A stretch of 17,176 nucleotides of DNA from Holosporales bacterium (GTDB lineage: Bacteria; Pseudomonadota; Alphaproteobacteria; RUG11792): positions 1-17,176 of the forward strand of contig JAIRZU010000023.1 in the NCBI GenBank assembly GCA_031267075.1. Direction: 5' to 3'. The number at the start of each line of letters is the position of its first letter. The first letter of the stretch is position 1. A program made the position numbers and the translations under genes. The notes beneath the pieces were generated by a model, which was given only the letters and a program-made list of their open reading frames with translations, searched no databases and was not told the origin of the DNA. Shown one piece after another: positions 1-7,127 of this stretch.

Positions 1-245
1 ACCAAAAACAGGTGGAGGAGCTAATCTTTAGGTCATGCTCATTAGGCATAATGGCGAGGGACAGCTTTTCTCCACCTCAATCGCCATCATAATAGCTACT
101 TATGATGACATACTAAAGATACAAGGCGAAGGTTTATGCCCGGCCCAGTGGAAATTGAAGCCCGCAAGGCCTCTGCGAGTAGGATGAGAAGCCTATTGAA
201 CAAAATAGGACGACGGTGGCGCTGCGCATTTGCTGTAAGCACCTC
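1..245. other. Intergenic region with inverted repeats, no gene seen
   Basis: I see no convincing protein or RNA gene here. The stretch lies downstream of the minus-strand regulator gene. It contains three 7-base perfect inverted pairs: ggtggag at 11-17 with ctccacc at 70-76, atggcga at 51-57 with tcgccat at 81-87, and catcata at 85-91 with tatgatg at 101-107. The last could form a short hairpin with a 9-base loop. None is followed by a T tract, so a simple intrinsic terminator is not supported. An open frame from 136 to 420 on the plus strand looks like a shadow of the regulator gene and has no recognisable domain. Confidence 0.4.
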
Positions 246-632
246 CTACTCGGCATCGGCGACATCCACAGAACCCGACACAACAGCCTCAACAAGCTCG
301 ACTACCCTGGCTTTGACCTTCAGATTTTTTATTGATCTTACGATATTCAAAAGCCTTGCCTCCACATCTCTGTCAATAACCCCCCCCCCTTCGAGAAATG
401 AAACACTTCCGAGGAAGTAGATCGGGCTAGTGTGCAAAGACGAACATATCCTGAGAAACATCTGAACAGAAAGTTTCGAGTATCCATACTCGTACTTCTG
501 CATCTGCTGAGACGTACAGCCTGCGGCACAAGCAAGTTGCTTCTGGGTTACCTTGAGCTCCTTCCGCCGCGCTCTGATTAAGGCCCCGATATCACAATCT
601 CCGCACGACACACATCTAGTCACTGGCGCCAA
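246..632 (-). CDS. Cro/CI (XRE) family helix-turn-helix regulator with an internal G10 tract
   Basis: The product is 128 residues. A helix-turn-helix domain covers about residues 16-75, with the typical pattern IRARRKELKVTQKQLA, then a recognition helix around TSQQMQKYEYG and SKLSVQMFLRICSSL. This XRE family is common in Rickettsiales and includes the Anaplasma and Ehrlichia regulators ApxR and EcxR; orthology with either is only a guess. The N-terminus carries a cysteine cluster (CVSCGDC), which is unusual and could bind metal or sense redox, but that is inference. The start chosen is a TTG, preceded by AGGCGGG; a GTG at 623 is possible. Just after the DNA-binding domain, at about residues 82-84, the gene has ten consecutive G (plus strand C, 380-389) encoding Gly-Gly-Gly, which makes it a candidate phase-variable regulator. 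The C-terminal part is probably helical. Confidence 0.85.
   Translation of the reverse strand: MAPVTRCVSCGDCDIGALIRARRKELKVTQKQLACAAGCTSQQMQKYEYGYSKLSVQMFLRICSSLHTSPIYFLGSVSFLEGGGVIDRDVEARLLNIVRSIKNLKVKARVVELVEAVVSGSVDVADAE
380..389 (-). repeat. Homopolymer G10 tract inside the regulator gene
   Basis: Ten consecutive C on the plus strand, G in the coding direction, sit in frame in the regulator as GGG GGG GGG G. Adding one G gives Gly-Gly-Gly-Gly-Tyr then TGA. Losing one gives a short alternative tail ending in WRQGF then TGA. Either slip leaves the DNA-binding domain intact and removes about 40 C-terminal residues. Runs of this length are classic slippage sites in bacteria, and also common sequencing error sites. 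Confidence 0.9.
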
Positions 633-698
633 ACCCGCCTATCCATAGCTGTAGTCTACACTATTTGCCAGAAATTGTCAAGAACTACTGGGCCCATG

Positions 699-1073
699 TC
701 AGGGCTGTGTCTCGTGTTTCTCCAACGTAATTGGGTGTGCCTTCCTGATCAGCTCTTCATCAACGCCACTGAAATACTCCTTGGTTCCAGCAATGAGATC
801 TTGCTGAGTTACACACATATTTCCGTTCACAACATCTGCTCTTATTTCTCGGTTGCGCGAGCTACACCATAAATATGCACCACAGGAGTGGGCCCTCGCA
901 TTTCCCATCCTTGATGGCGCCCTGTGCGCAGGAGCTGGCCATGATGAGGTGCCCGGGAGACTGCCACAGCATCGATGAGACTTTTCTCTGGTTACCGCTG
1001 CATATACTTTGTAGCCTTCTTCCCTCATACGACCTTGGTAATTGTGTCTCTGGTATTCGTTGTAGCTTAGCAA
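699..1073 (-). pseudogene. Frame-shifted 3' continuation of the 862-2034 gene
   Basis: This minus-strand frame overlaps the end of the 862-2034 frame but reads one base out. Around 985-1073 it encodes a natural-looking stretch (SYNEYQRHNYQGRMREEGYK) better than the annotated frame does. From about 860 to 699 it continues as plausible protein (REIRADVVNGN, then DLIAGTKEYFSGVDEELIRK) to a TGA. It has no ribosome-binding site of its own. The simplest reading is that it is the original C-terminus of the upstream gene, separated by an indel near 1060-1078. Removing one base or adding two there would fuse the frames into about 444 residues. The middle, about 870-985, reads plausibly in more than one frame, so further indels are possible. 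Confidence 0.5.
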
Positions 1074-2034
1074 CTCTCACTTCGCTTATTTTCATTTCCA
1101 TGACAGTTTTTCGCGGGAAGGAACCGGGCCATTGGAACGATCGACAGGTTGTCGTACCTCGTGGGTTCTTGATGATAGTTCCCTTAGCAAAGCCGCTGCT
1201 GGCGCTATGCGGTGGCACACGTATCTGTATCTCATCTCCATTTAGTGTGCCCAGTATATCGATTACATCTACGAATTCTGTGTGTGGCCAGTCATCTGGG
1301 TTGCCCCACGCTCCGGGAGAGACTCTTGGCCAGCCTCCAGGAGGTGGATTGTTGAGGAATCGTATCTTATTCGGATTCTCTGTTATCGCCATTATAGTCG
1401 ACAACATACATGGTTGCATCACTGTTCGGAGTATGCTTCTTACCACCCCAAGCTCGACATTCGAGTTCAAGCCTCCCTGGCCATCCGGCCAGTAATAGGC
1501 TGAATCCACGCTGAGCGGGGCCCTCGGTCCATCCTGTGGTGGCCTGTCTACTGCTCTTGGCTCCCTCCCTCCTGGACCTCTTGGCGGTATTCCCCTTCCC
1601 ATGTCATTCGCTCTCGCTATCAGGTCTTGAGGAATCGCGTGCGGTGCTGATCTTAGCTCTCTTGGCGGTATCCCCCTTCCCATATCATTCGCTCTCACTA
1701 TCAGCTCTTGGGGAATCGCGTGCGGTATAAGCTGCAGCCGTATTGTACTTGGTGCATCTCCTCCCCCCAATACTACGCCTGTGTCCCAGCCTGGCAGTAT
1801 CATTGGGTTTCCCGTGGCGTCGATCTGATTGACCAGGATGGGGGGAGGTGCCCGCCACCCTTGGTCTCGTCCCGGCGGCCACCGGGAGGGAGGTACCCAC
1901 TCCCTTCGGTCCCTTACAGGCCTGAATGGGTGATTCGCCGGCCTGAATTGGTGATTCGGTTCACCGCCATATCCTGTCGAGGCGCTATACACTGCACCAC
2001 ACAGTGCCACAGTTATCGCTATTAACCTCTTCAT
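862..2034 (-). CDS. Secreted Pro/Arg-rich hypothetical protein with tandem repeat, probably frameshifted at the 3' end
   Basis: The 390-residue product opens with a clear signal peptide (MKRLIAITVALCGAVYSAS), so I start at the ATG at 2034 rather than the upstream in-frame codon at 2085. It then has a proline, arginine and tryptophan-rich region, two copies of a 27-residue repeat built on PHAIPQ and RANDMGRGIPPR, and a less biased C-terminal half. I recognise no known domain, and no membrane segment follows the signal peptide. Its leader resembles that of the three phase-variable genes (both contain TVALC and then a VY pair), so it may be a distant relative without the CT tract. The last 70 or so residues overlap a better-looking alternative frame, so the natural protein may be longer. 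It is divergent from mlaE; the 16-bp palindrome lies between them. Confidence 0.6.
   Translation of the reverse strand: MKRLIAITVALCGAVYSASTGYGGEPNHQFRPANHPFRPVRDRREWVPPSRWPPGRDQGWRAPPPILVNQIDATGNPMILPGWDTGVVLGGGDAPSTIRLQLIPHAIPQELIVRANDMGRGIPPRELRSAPHAIPQDLIARANDMGRGIPPRGPGGREPRAVDRPPQDGPRAPLSVDSAYYWPDGQGGLNSNVELGVVRSILRTVMQPCMLSTIMAITENPNKIRFLNNPPPGGWPRVSPGAWGNPDDWPHTEFVDVIDILGTLNGDEIQIRVPPHSASSGFAKGTIIKNPRGTTTCRSFQWPGSFPRKTVMEMKISEVRVAKLQRIPETQLPRSYEGRRLQSICSGNQRKVSSMLWQSPGHLIMASSCAQGAIKDGKCEGPLLWCIFMV
1578..1726 (-). repeat. Two-copy tandem repeat, period 81 bp (27 residues)
   Basis: The plus-strand block beginning ctcttggcggtat at 1578 recurs at 1659, exactly 81 bases later. Both copies end in gcgtgcggt, at 1645 and 1726. 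In protein the two copies are PHAIPQ-(E/D)-LI-(V/A)-RANDMGRGIPPR. A whole-codon period keeps the frame, so copy number could vary between strains without breaking the gene. Confidence 0.9.
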
Positions 2035-2094
2035 GATATTCTTGTCTCTGAGAATCCCCACCCCTGCTAGCAACCAGTGTAGCATAGATTTGGG

Positions 2095-2110
2095 CGATAT
2101 TGCAATATCG
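2095..2110. promoter_or_regulatory. 16-bp perfect palindrome, candidate operator between divergent genes
   Basis: The sequence cgatattgcaatatcg equals its own reverse complement. It lies in the gap between the minus-strand secreted protein gene (start 2034) and mlaE (likely start 2159). Perfect dyads at divergent promoters are typical operators for dimeric regulators. About one such palindrome is expected by chance per several windows of this size, so the position matters more than its existence. Confidence 0.35.
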
Positions 2111-2158
2111 GTTTGCTTGGGCGCGAGATTTCATGTACCATCTAGGTATGGTAGTTAT

Positions 2159-2947
2159 GTGTTTGCATACGTAGCATCTGTGCTATTCCTAGCTAAAATT
2201 GGCAGTGGGGTTTTGTCGCTCCTCGCCTCCATCGGTAGAGTTTCATGGTTCATTGTTGAGAGCTGCATGGCCGGGTTTATGCCTCCATATTACTGGAAGC
2301 AGATCCTGCAGCAGGTCATACAGATCGGGTATTTCTCGTTGCCGGTAGTGGGGATGACTGCACTGTTTACCGGGATGGCGATGACTCTGCAATGCTACAC
2401 TGGCTTCTCAAAACTTACAGCTGAAAGTGCGATTCCATCTGTTGTTATGATCGCAATGACGAGGGAGCTGGGGCCAGTCTTGACGGCGCTCATGGTAGCA
2501 GGAAGGCTGGGAGCCTCTATGACGGCTGAGATTGGAACTATGAAGGTCACTGAGCAGATTGATGCCCTAACCACCTTATCTGTCAACTCGCACAGGTACC
2601 TGGTATTTCCGAGGATTCTAGCAGGGACTATCTTCCTGCCATTCCTTGTGTTCATAGACGATATCATCGGAATCCTAGGGGGCTACATAGTTGGTGTCCA
2701 CTACCTACACTTCAACGCAGCGAACTACATCCACAACACCTTCACCGCTATGACACCCTGGGATGTTATGTCTGGTCTCATAAAGGGGGCTGTCTTTGGA
2801 TTCATAGTTTGCGTTATGGGATGCTATCATGGATACCTCTCAAACAGAGGAGCTGAAGGTGTTGGGAGGGCAACCACCAACTCTGTCGTTTCATCCTCCA
2901 TCATGATTCTGCTGCTAGATTGCATTCTGACATTTATGCTATTTTGA
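2159..2947 (+). CDS. mlaE: MlaE-family ABC transporter permease
   Basis: This inner-membrane permease belongs to the MlaE/YrbE family, which with an MlaF ATPase moves phospholipids between the inner and outer membranes. Family landmarks are visible: the conserved middle block with MTRELGPVLTALMVAGRLGA, then TAEIGTMKVTEQIDAL, followed by FPRILA and several hydrophobic segments up to the C-terminal LLLDCILTFMLF. From the GTG at 2159 the protein is 262 residues, close to the usual length. The frame stays open back to an ATG at 2033, but those 42 extra residues look unlike MlaE and would cover the divergent promoter region. A TTG at 2117 is another option. mlaF follows after 15 bases, so the two are co-transcribed. 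MlaD and other Mla partners are not in this window. Confidence 0.88.
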   Translation: MFAYVASVLFLAKIGSGVLSLLASIGRVSWFIVESCMAGFMPPYYWKQILQQVIQIGYFSLPVVGMTALFTGMAMTLQCYTGFSKLTAESAIPSVVMIAMTRELGPVLTALMVAGRLGASMTAEIGTMKVTEQIDALTTLSVNSHRYLVFPRILAGTIFLPFLVFIDDIIGILGGYIVGVHYLHFNAANYIHNTFTAMTPWDVMSGLIKGAVFGFIVCVMGCYHGYLSNRGAEGVGRATTNSVVSSSIMILLLDCILTFMLF

Positions 2948-2962
2948 TATGAGGTGCGTTGG

Positions 2963-3721
2963 ATGGAATATGTGATTGAGGTAAGCGATCTTGCGCATTC
3001 GTTCGGACGTCTAGACGTGCTGCGTGGAATATCGTTGAAGATCCGAAGAGGCGAATCCTACGTCATCATAGGCGGGTCCGGCTCTGGGAAGTCCGTGCTG
3101 GTCAAGTGTATCCTCGGGCTTATAAAACCCAAGGCTGGGACAGTGAAAATCAATGGTATGGATACGGCAACTTTGTCACGAAAGGAGATGCACAAAACGC
3201 TGCTGAAGTGTGGTGTGCTGTACCAGGGAGGCGCTCTGTTTGACAGCCTCAACGTCATAGATAATATTTCATTTGGCCTTGTGTATGGGTATGGAAAGGC
3301 GCAGAAGGAAGCCTATAAGATCGCTATGAAATACCTGGAGGCTGTTGATCTGGGACCAGAGGTAGCCAGGATTTTCCCAGCAGAACTTTCAGGTGGGATG
3401 AGGAAGAGGGTAGCCCTGGCAAGGGCCCTCGCCACAGATCCGGATATCATATTTTTCGATGAACCAACTACTGGGCTTGATCCCATCACAACCTGCGTCA
3501 TTGACAACCTCATTGTGAAATGCACTAAGGAGGTAGGGATCTCAGCTCTTTCAATAACACACGATATCGCCAGTATGAAGCGCATCAGCGACACCGTCGG
3601 CCTGATACATGATGGGGAAATAATATGGGAGGGAAGCAGCAGTGATGTTGATACAACCGACGACCCACACGTACGGCAGTTCGTCGATAGATCACTCACC
3701 GGCCCATTCACAAAGAGCTGA
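2963..3721 (+). CDS. mlaF: MlaF-family ABC transporter ATP-binding protein
   Basis: The cytoplasmic ATPase partner of MlaE is 252 residues from the ATG at 2963, which has GAGG at 2951-2954 at good spacing; an in-frame GTG at 2954 is less likely. All nucleotide-binding motifs are intact: Walker A GGSGSGKS near residue 40, the signature LSGGMRKR, Walker B IIFFDEPTTGLDP, and the H-loop histidine in SITHDIASM. The sequence LYQGGALFDSLNVIDNISF around the Q-loop is typical of the Mla/Ttg2A subfamily. It should power phospholipid transport across the envelope. It follows mlaE closely and ends 78 bases before the convergent phase-variable gene 1. Confidence 0.93.
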   Translation: MEYVIEVSDLAHSFGRLDVLRGISLKIRRGESYVIIGGSGSGKSVLVKCILGLIKPKAGTVKINGMDTATLSRKEMHKTLLKCGVLYQGGALFDSLNVIDNISFGLVYGYGKAQKEAYKIAMKYLEAVDLGPEVARIFPAELSGGMRKRVALARALATDPDIIFFDEPTTGLDPITTCVIDNLIVKCTKEVGISALSITHDIASMKRISDTVGLIHDGEIIWEGSSSDVDTTDDPHVRQFVDRSLTGPFTKS

Positions 3722-3799
3722 CCTTAGTGATTCTTCCCATACTTACGTCTTTCGTATGGATGTGGGTAACCTATTTCAGGCTATCCATGATACTCCTGT

Positions 3800-4896
3800 T
3801 TATAACGGCCCGGCGATAGGCGGCCTGGTGTAGGAGACGTAGGCAGTTTCCTCGCCGTTGATGAGGGTCTTTAGCTTTGCTTCGCTGGCGATTGTCATCT
3901 CATATTGGGCGTCCATACTATGACGATCCGTTCCGAGGCCCCAGTATCCCTCCGCTAGCGGGCCATCTCCACTGGGGTACGTTTGCGGGGTTAGTTTTGT
4001 CGCTACGATTGTAAACTCGGTTGATGCTTGCATGAACCCGAGGATAGCGCTTGTAGCCAACAAGGATAGACCGAGGGCGTTGGAGCTTGGGTCCACCGAG
4101 CTCTGAGCAGCGGTTACCTTTACGAGCACGCGATTCTCAGTGTCTTCTCCGACCCAGACGCGCGCTAATATGTGTATGTCTTTTTCAGGTTCACCATAGA
4201 GTGCTCGGACCTGGAGGAAGTATGCACTGTATTGATCGTATCCGGGGGTTGAGGCCCAGTAGTCTAGGTGAGCTGCTCCGAGTGGACAGGCTTCGGTTAG
4301 GCAGGAGGCATCGCATGCTCTGCTGGCGTATTCAGTGAACCAGTCGATACATCTTTGTGGGAGCTTTACTACGCTGGTCATGTTCTCGACGAGATGAGCG
4401 GTTCTCTGTTGGCATACTGGGCATAGGCTCTTTTCAGCTGCTTCGCTGCCCTCGCTTTCCCACCCGGGCACCATTTGCGCAGTCAGAAACTCTATTGCAT
4501 CGAGTGTCCTTGTTGTGGTAGGGCGCATGGTTTGTATGAGCGTCACCTCATTCTTCCTGATAGCACCAAACAGCGTTGCCGGAGGCTCTTGGCACAGACA
4601 TATTTCTGGAGAACCGATCAGTTGCTGGAGTTTAGTAACGGTCTCCTGCAGCTTCCTCACCTTTGCATGTAGTGAGCCAATGTTATCGGCTGTTGCTGCT
4701 GTATCACTCTCGCTCCCAACAGCTGCTCGCACTTCTCTTACTTTGCTGAACAGTGTTATGGCTCCGGTAAGGCTACTCCCTCCCCTACTTGCAACTAAAG
4801 GACTCTCTCTCTCTCTAGAACTTCCTCACTTCCATACACATTTGCCATTCCTGTAACACATAGTGCTACCGTTAAACCTACCAACTTGCTTTTCAT
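3800..4896 (-). CDS. Phase-variable exported coiled-coil protein 1 (OFF as sequenced, CT7)
   Basis: The gene starts at the ATG at 4896, six bases after a strong Shine-Dalgarno (GGGGAGGA), and encodes a signal peptide, MKSKLVGLTVALCVTGMANV followed by YGS. Then comes an AG tract of seven units. As sequenced this frame stops at 4795-4797, after 33 residues. The long downstream frame is open from the tract to the TAA at 3800-3802 and is joined to the signal peptide if the tract has 6 or 9 units (364 or 366 residues). The body has a coiled coil near residues 75-97 ending in LIGSP, a cysteine-rich region including CPVCQQ and CDASC, and a C-terminal domain with no family I recognise. The in-frame GTG at 4732 has no leader and is an unlikely true start. 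Export suggests periplasm, outer surface or host vacuole. Confidence 0.75.
4803..4816 (-). repeat. CT dinucleotide tract, 7 units, in phase-variable gene 1
   Basis: Seven CT units on the plus strand read as AG in the coding direction and encode alternating Glu and Arg immediately after the signal peptide. With seven units the signal-peptide frame ends in TAG a few codons later. Six or nine units join it to the long body frame. Confidence 0.92.
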
Positions 4897-4986
4897 TAGG
4901 ATTCCTCCCCTTAGAGGATAAAGATTTCTATAGGTAGGTTAGCATGTGAAATGTTAAAAAATAGTTAACGGATGAGATTATTTTTT
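4897..4986 (-). promoter_or_regulatory. Conserved family promoter region and ribosome-binding site, copy 1
   Basis: This upstream block is shared with the other two family members. It includes a Shine-Dalgarno GGGGAGGA just before the ATG, a possible -10 TATAGA (plus 4927-4932) and -35 TTAACA (4952-4957) separated by 19 bases, and an inverted repeat gttaa-N7-ttaac at 4953-4969. The repeat is followed by an AT-rich tail to 4986. The repeat overlaps the possible -35, where a repressor or activator could act. The promoter assignment is by eye. Confidence 0.45.
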
Positions 4987-4997
4987 GAGGGAAAATG

Positions 4998-5282
4998 CTA
5001 ACGAGGCTCGGTGTGTTTCTTCCCGTACTTACGTTTCTGGTAGAGGGAGATAATGCTGGTGACGACGCATATAACATTGCTTACTGCTACATATGTGGAA
5101 TTGGTAACGACTCCATACACGAGCCACGATACAGAGCACAGGAAATAATTAACCAGCATCGCGGTTGATACATCTCCCATGGATCTCGTTTTGTAGGCCT
5201 TGTATATCTGCGGGACAATCCCAACGACAGTCGTGACCGATGCAACGGCACCGAAGAACTGCTCGATGTAGCCCGCTACCAT
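4998..5282 (-). CDS. SemiSWEET / PQ-loop small sugar transporter
   Basis: The 94-residue membrane protein has the three-helix layout of bacterial SemiSWEET proteins (MtN3/PQ-loop family), which dimerise to carry small sugars across the inner membrane. The PQ motif is clear in helix 1, VVGIVPQIYKAYKTRSMGD. It is followed by a second helix with the conserved Asn-Tyr and Trp (VNYFLCSVSWLVYGV) and a third from about residue 63 to 80, ending in a basic tail. Length matches the family. The ATG at 5282 has a GGTAGG sequence directly upstream, which is close for a Shine-Dalgarno. Substrate is unknown. It lies between phase-variable gene 1 and rpsA, all on the same strand. Confidence 0.85.
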   Translation of the reverse strand: MVAGYIEQFFGAVASVTTVVGIVPQIYKAYKTRSMGDVSTAMLVNYFLCSVSWLVYGVVTNSTYVAVSNVICVVTSIISLYQKRKYGKKHTEPR

Positions 5283-5453
5283 CCTACCGCACTACCATCA
5301 ATCACATGAACCTCCACAATCACCTTCCTGCTGCGTCGATCCTGTGCTCGAATGCTCATGTACCCCTATGTACACTCCGCCTCTGTGCTCCGTGTCTCCT
5401 AGCAATAACTCTGATTCTGGAGGTTTGGAAGGAAGTCTAATCATTTCTGGATA
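5283..5453. other. Intergenic region between rpsA and the SemiSWEET gene
   Basis: About 170 bases lie downstream of rpsA on the minus strand. I see no reading frame with recognisable protein and no clear hairpin followed by a T run. Any SemiSWEET promoter would lie here, but I could not pick out convincing -35 and -10 boxes. Confidence 0.4.
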
Positions 5454-7127
5454 TCACTCGCCTTCCTCACTCTTCAGGGCGGCGCCAAGAATATCTCCGA
5501 GGCTAGCTCCACTATCAGTAGATCCGTACTTCTTCAAGGCCTCTTTCTCCCTCTGGATCTCGAGAGACTTTACGGATAGGTTAACAACTCCGTTTCTCTC
5601 TACGCCAAGAACGAGCGCCTCGAGCTTCTCACCGATGGACAGCATATCAGTTCTCTGATGAAGTCTATCACTCGATATATCGATTTTCTTGATAAAGCCA
5701 CGAAGGCCGCTCTCTAATGTTACATCTACCCCGGCCGCGTGTACAGCCTTAATTTCAGTGACTACGATATCTCCCTTCTTGACCTTCGAAGCGGCTGCAC
5801 TATGTGGATCCTCAACTAGCTGCTTGATGCCCAAGTTAATTCTCTCCTTATCAGGTTTGACATCAAGGATCACCACCTCGATCTTTTCACCCTTTTCGAA
5901 CGTAGCATTACTATGGCCAGTCCAGGATACATCTGACATATGGATCATTCCATCCAGGGTATCTGTAACACCTACGAAAATACCGAACTCTGTGATGTTC
6001 TTCACCTCGCCAGTAATCTTGGTACCAACCGGATGCTCCTGCGCGAACTGCTCCCACGGGTTAGGCAGACACTGCTTCAACCCGAGGCTTATCTTTCTTT
6101 TAGATGGAATCACATCCAGTACCATAACCTCTACGATCTGCCCTACCTCGACGATCTTGTTAGGATGGACGCTTCTTCGAACCCAGCTGAACTCAGTCAT
6201 GTATATCATCCCCTCTATGCATTCCTCAAGTTCAACGAATGCACCGTAATCCGTGATGTTGACGATCCTGCCAGTGTATCTCTCACCGATCTTATATCTC
6301 TGTTCAATGTTCTCCCACGGGGTCTTCATGAGCTGCTTCATCCCCAATGAAACCCTTCCTGACTCCTTGTTAAATTTAATAACCACCACATCCACTGCGT
6401 CACCAACATTCACAAGATCAGCTGGATTAGCTACGCGCTTCCAAGACATATCTGTTACGTGCAGGAGGCCGTCAATGCCGCCTATGTCAACGAACACTCC
6501 ATACTCCGTGATGTTCTTCACTATGCCATTGATGATCATGCCCTCGGATAGCCTGGACATAACCTCCGCTCTCTCCTGGCTCCTCGTGGCCTCGAGCACG
6601 ACGCGCCTCGACACAACGATGTTATTCCTGGATCTGTCGGTCTTTAGAACTTTGAATGGTTGCGGAATGTTGAGGAGGGGAGTGATATCCTTCACGAGTC
6701 TGAGGTCAACTTGGCTGCCTGGCAAGAAGGCGAGGGCTCCGTTGATATCAACAGAGAAGCCTCTCTTTGTGCGCCCAATGATTATTCCCTCGATTGTTTC
6801 ACCTGTCTCACAGTGCCTCTCAATGTCGTCCCAAACGGCTTCCTTCCTGGCTCTCTCGATGCTTAAAACTGGCTCCCCATTTTTATCCTCGAACTTCTCG
6901 ACATACACATCGACAGTATCGTCAATCTTAACGGGCTCGCCTCCGTTGGCTGCCGTAACATCGCTTGCGAGTAGTCGTCCTTCAGCCTTCAGGCCAACGT
7001 CAACGATTACTCTGTCGCCATCGATTCCGACAATCTTTCCCTTTACAACTTTACCCTCTAGCGAGCAAGTCCAGTCTGGAGACTCATTAAGCATATCAGC
7101 AAAACTCTCATTCTCATTTTTGTTCAT
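5454..7127 (-). CDS. rpsA: 30S ribosomal protein S1
   Basis: S1 binds mRNA on the small subunit and helps initiation. From the ATG at 7127 the protein is 557 residues, the classical length of six-domain S1. Six S1/OB-fold repeats can be followed: one beginning GKVVKGKIVGIDGDRVIVDV, a second with GIIIGRTKRGFSVDINGALA, three closely similar central repeats with the pattern G-x-V-x-NIT-(E/D)-(Y/F)-G-(V/A/I)-FV, and a degenerate sixth near residues 445-500. The three central repeats end in the motifs VTDMSW, MTEFSW and MSDVSW, as expected. The frame remains open to a GTG at 7169; the extra 14 residues do not look like S1, so I prefer the inner ATG. Its neighbours are lineage-specific rather than ribosomal. 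Confidence 0.97.
   Translation of the reverse strand: MNKNENESFADMLNESPDWTCSLEGKVVKGKIVGIDGDRVIVDVGLKAEGRLLASDVTAANGGEPVKIDDTVDVYVEKFEDKNGEPVLSIERARKEAVWDDIERHCETGETIEGIIIGRTKRGFSVDINGALAFLPGSQVDLRLVKDITPLLNIPQPFKVLKTDRSRNNIVVSRRVVLEATRSQERAEVMSRLSEGMIINGIVKNITEYGVFVDIGGIDGLLHVTDMSWKRVANPADLVNVGDAVDVVVIKFNKESGRVSLGMKQLMKTPWENIEQRYKIGERYTGRIVNITDYGAFVELEECIEGMIYMTEFSWVRRSVHPNKIVEVGQIVEVMVLDVIPSKRKISLGLKQCLPNPWEQFAQEHPVGTKITGEVKNITEFGIFVGVTDTLDGMIHMSDVSWTGHSNATFEKGEKIEVVILDVKPDKERINLGIKQLVEDPHSAAASKVKKGDIVVTEIKAVHAAGVDVTLESGLRGFIKKIDISSDRLHQRTDMLSIGEKLEALVLGVERNGVVNLSVKSLEIQREKEALKKYGSTDSGASLGDILGAALKSEEGE

Noticed and set aside
85..107. Hairpin catcata-N9-tatgatg as a terminator.
   Set aside because: Short stem without GC and no T tract in either direction.
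875..1495. Long plus-strand open frame opposite the secreted protein gene.
   Set aside because: No signal, domain or ribosome-binding site. It mirrors the minus-strand gene, which has a clear leader and repeat.
3724..3756. Minus-strand peptide YERRKYGKNH followed by a stop, similar to the SemiSWEET tail YQKRKYGKKH, just downstream of gene 1.
   Set aside because: The match is about 16 bases with one mismatch and does not extend; a stop lies 19 codons upstream. Chance matches of this size are expected in a window of this length.
3800..4732. Treating gene 1 as an ordinary intact gene starting at the GTG at 4732.
   Set aside because: No ribosome-binding site there, and a conserved leader with a strong ribosome-binding site lies upstream in another frame, joined through the CT tract.
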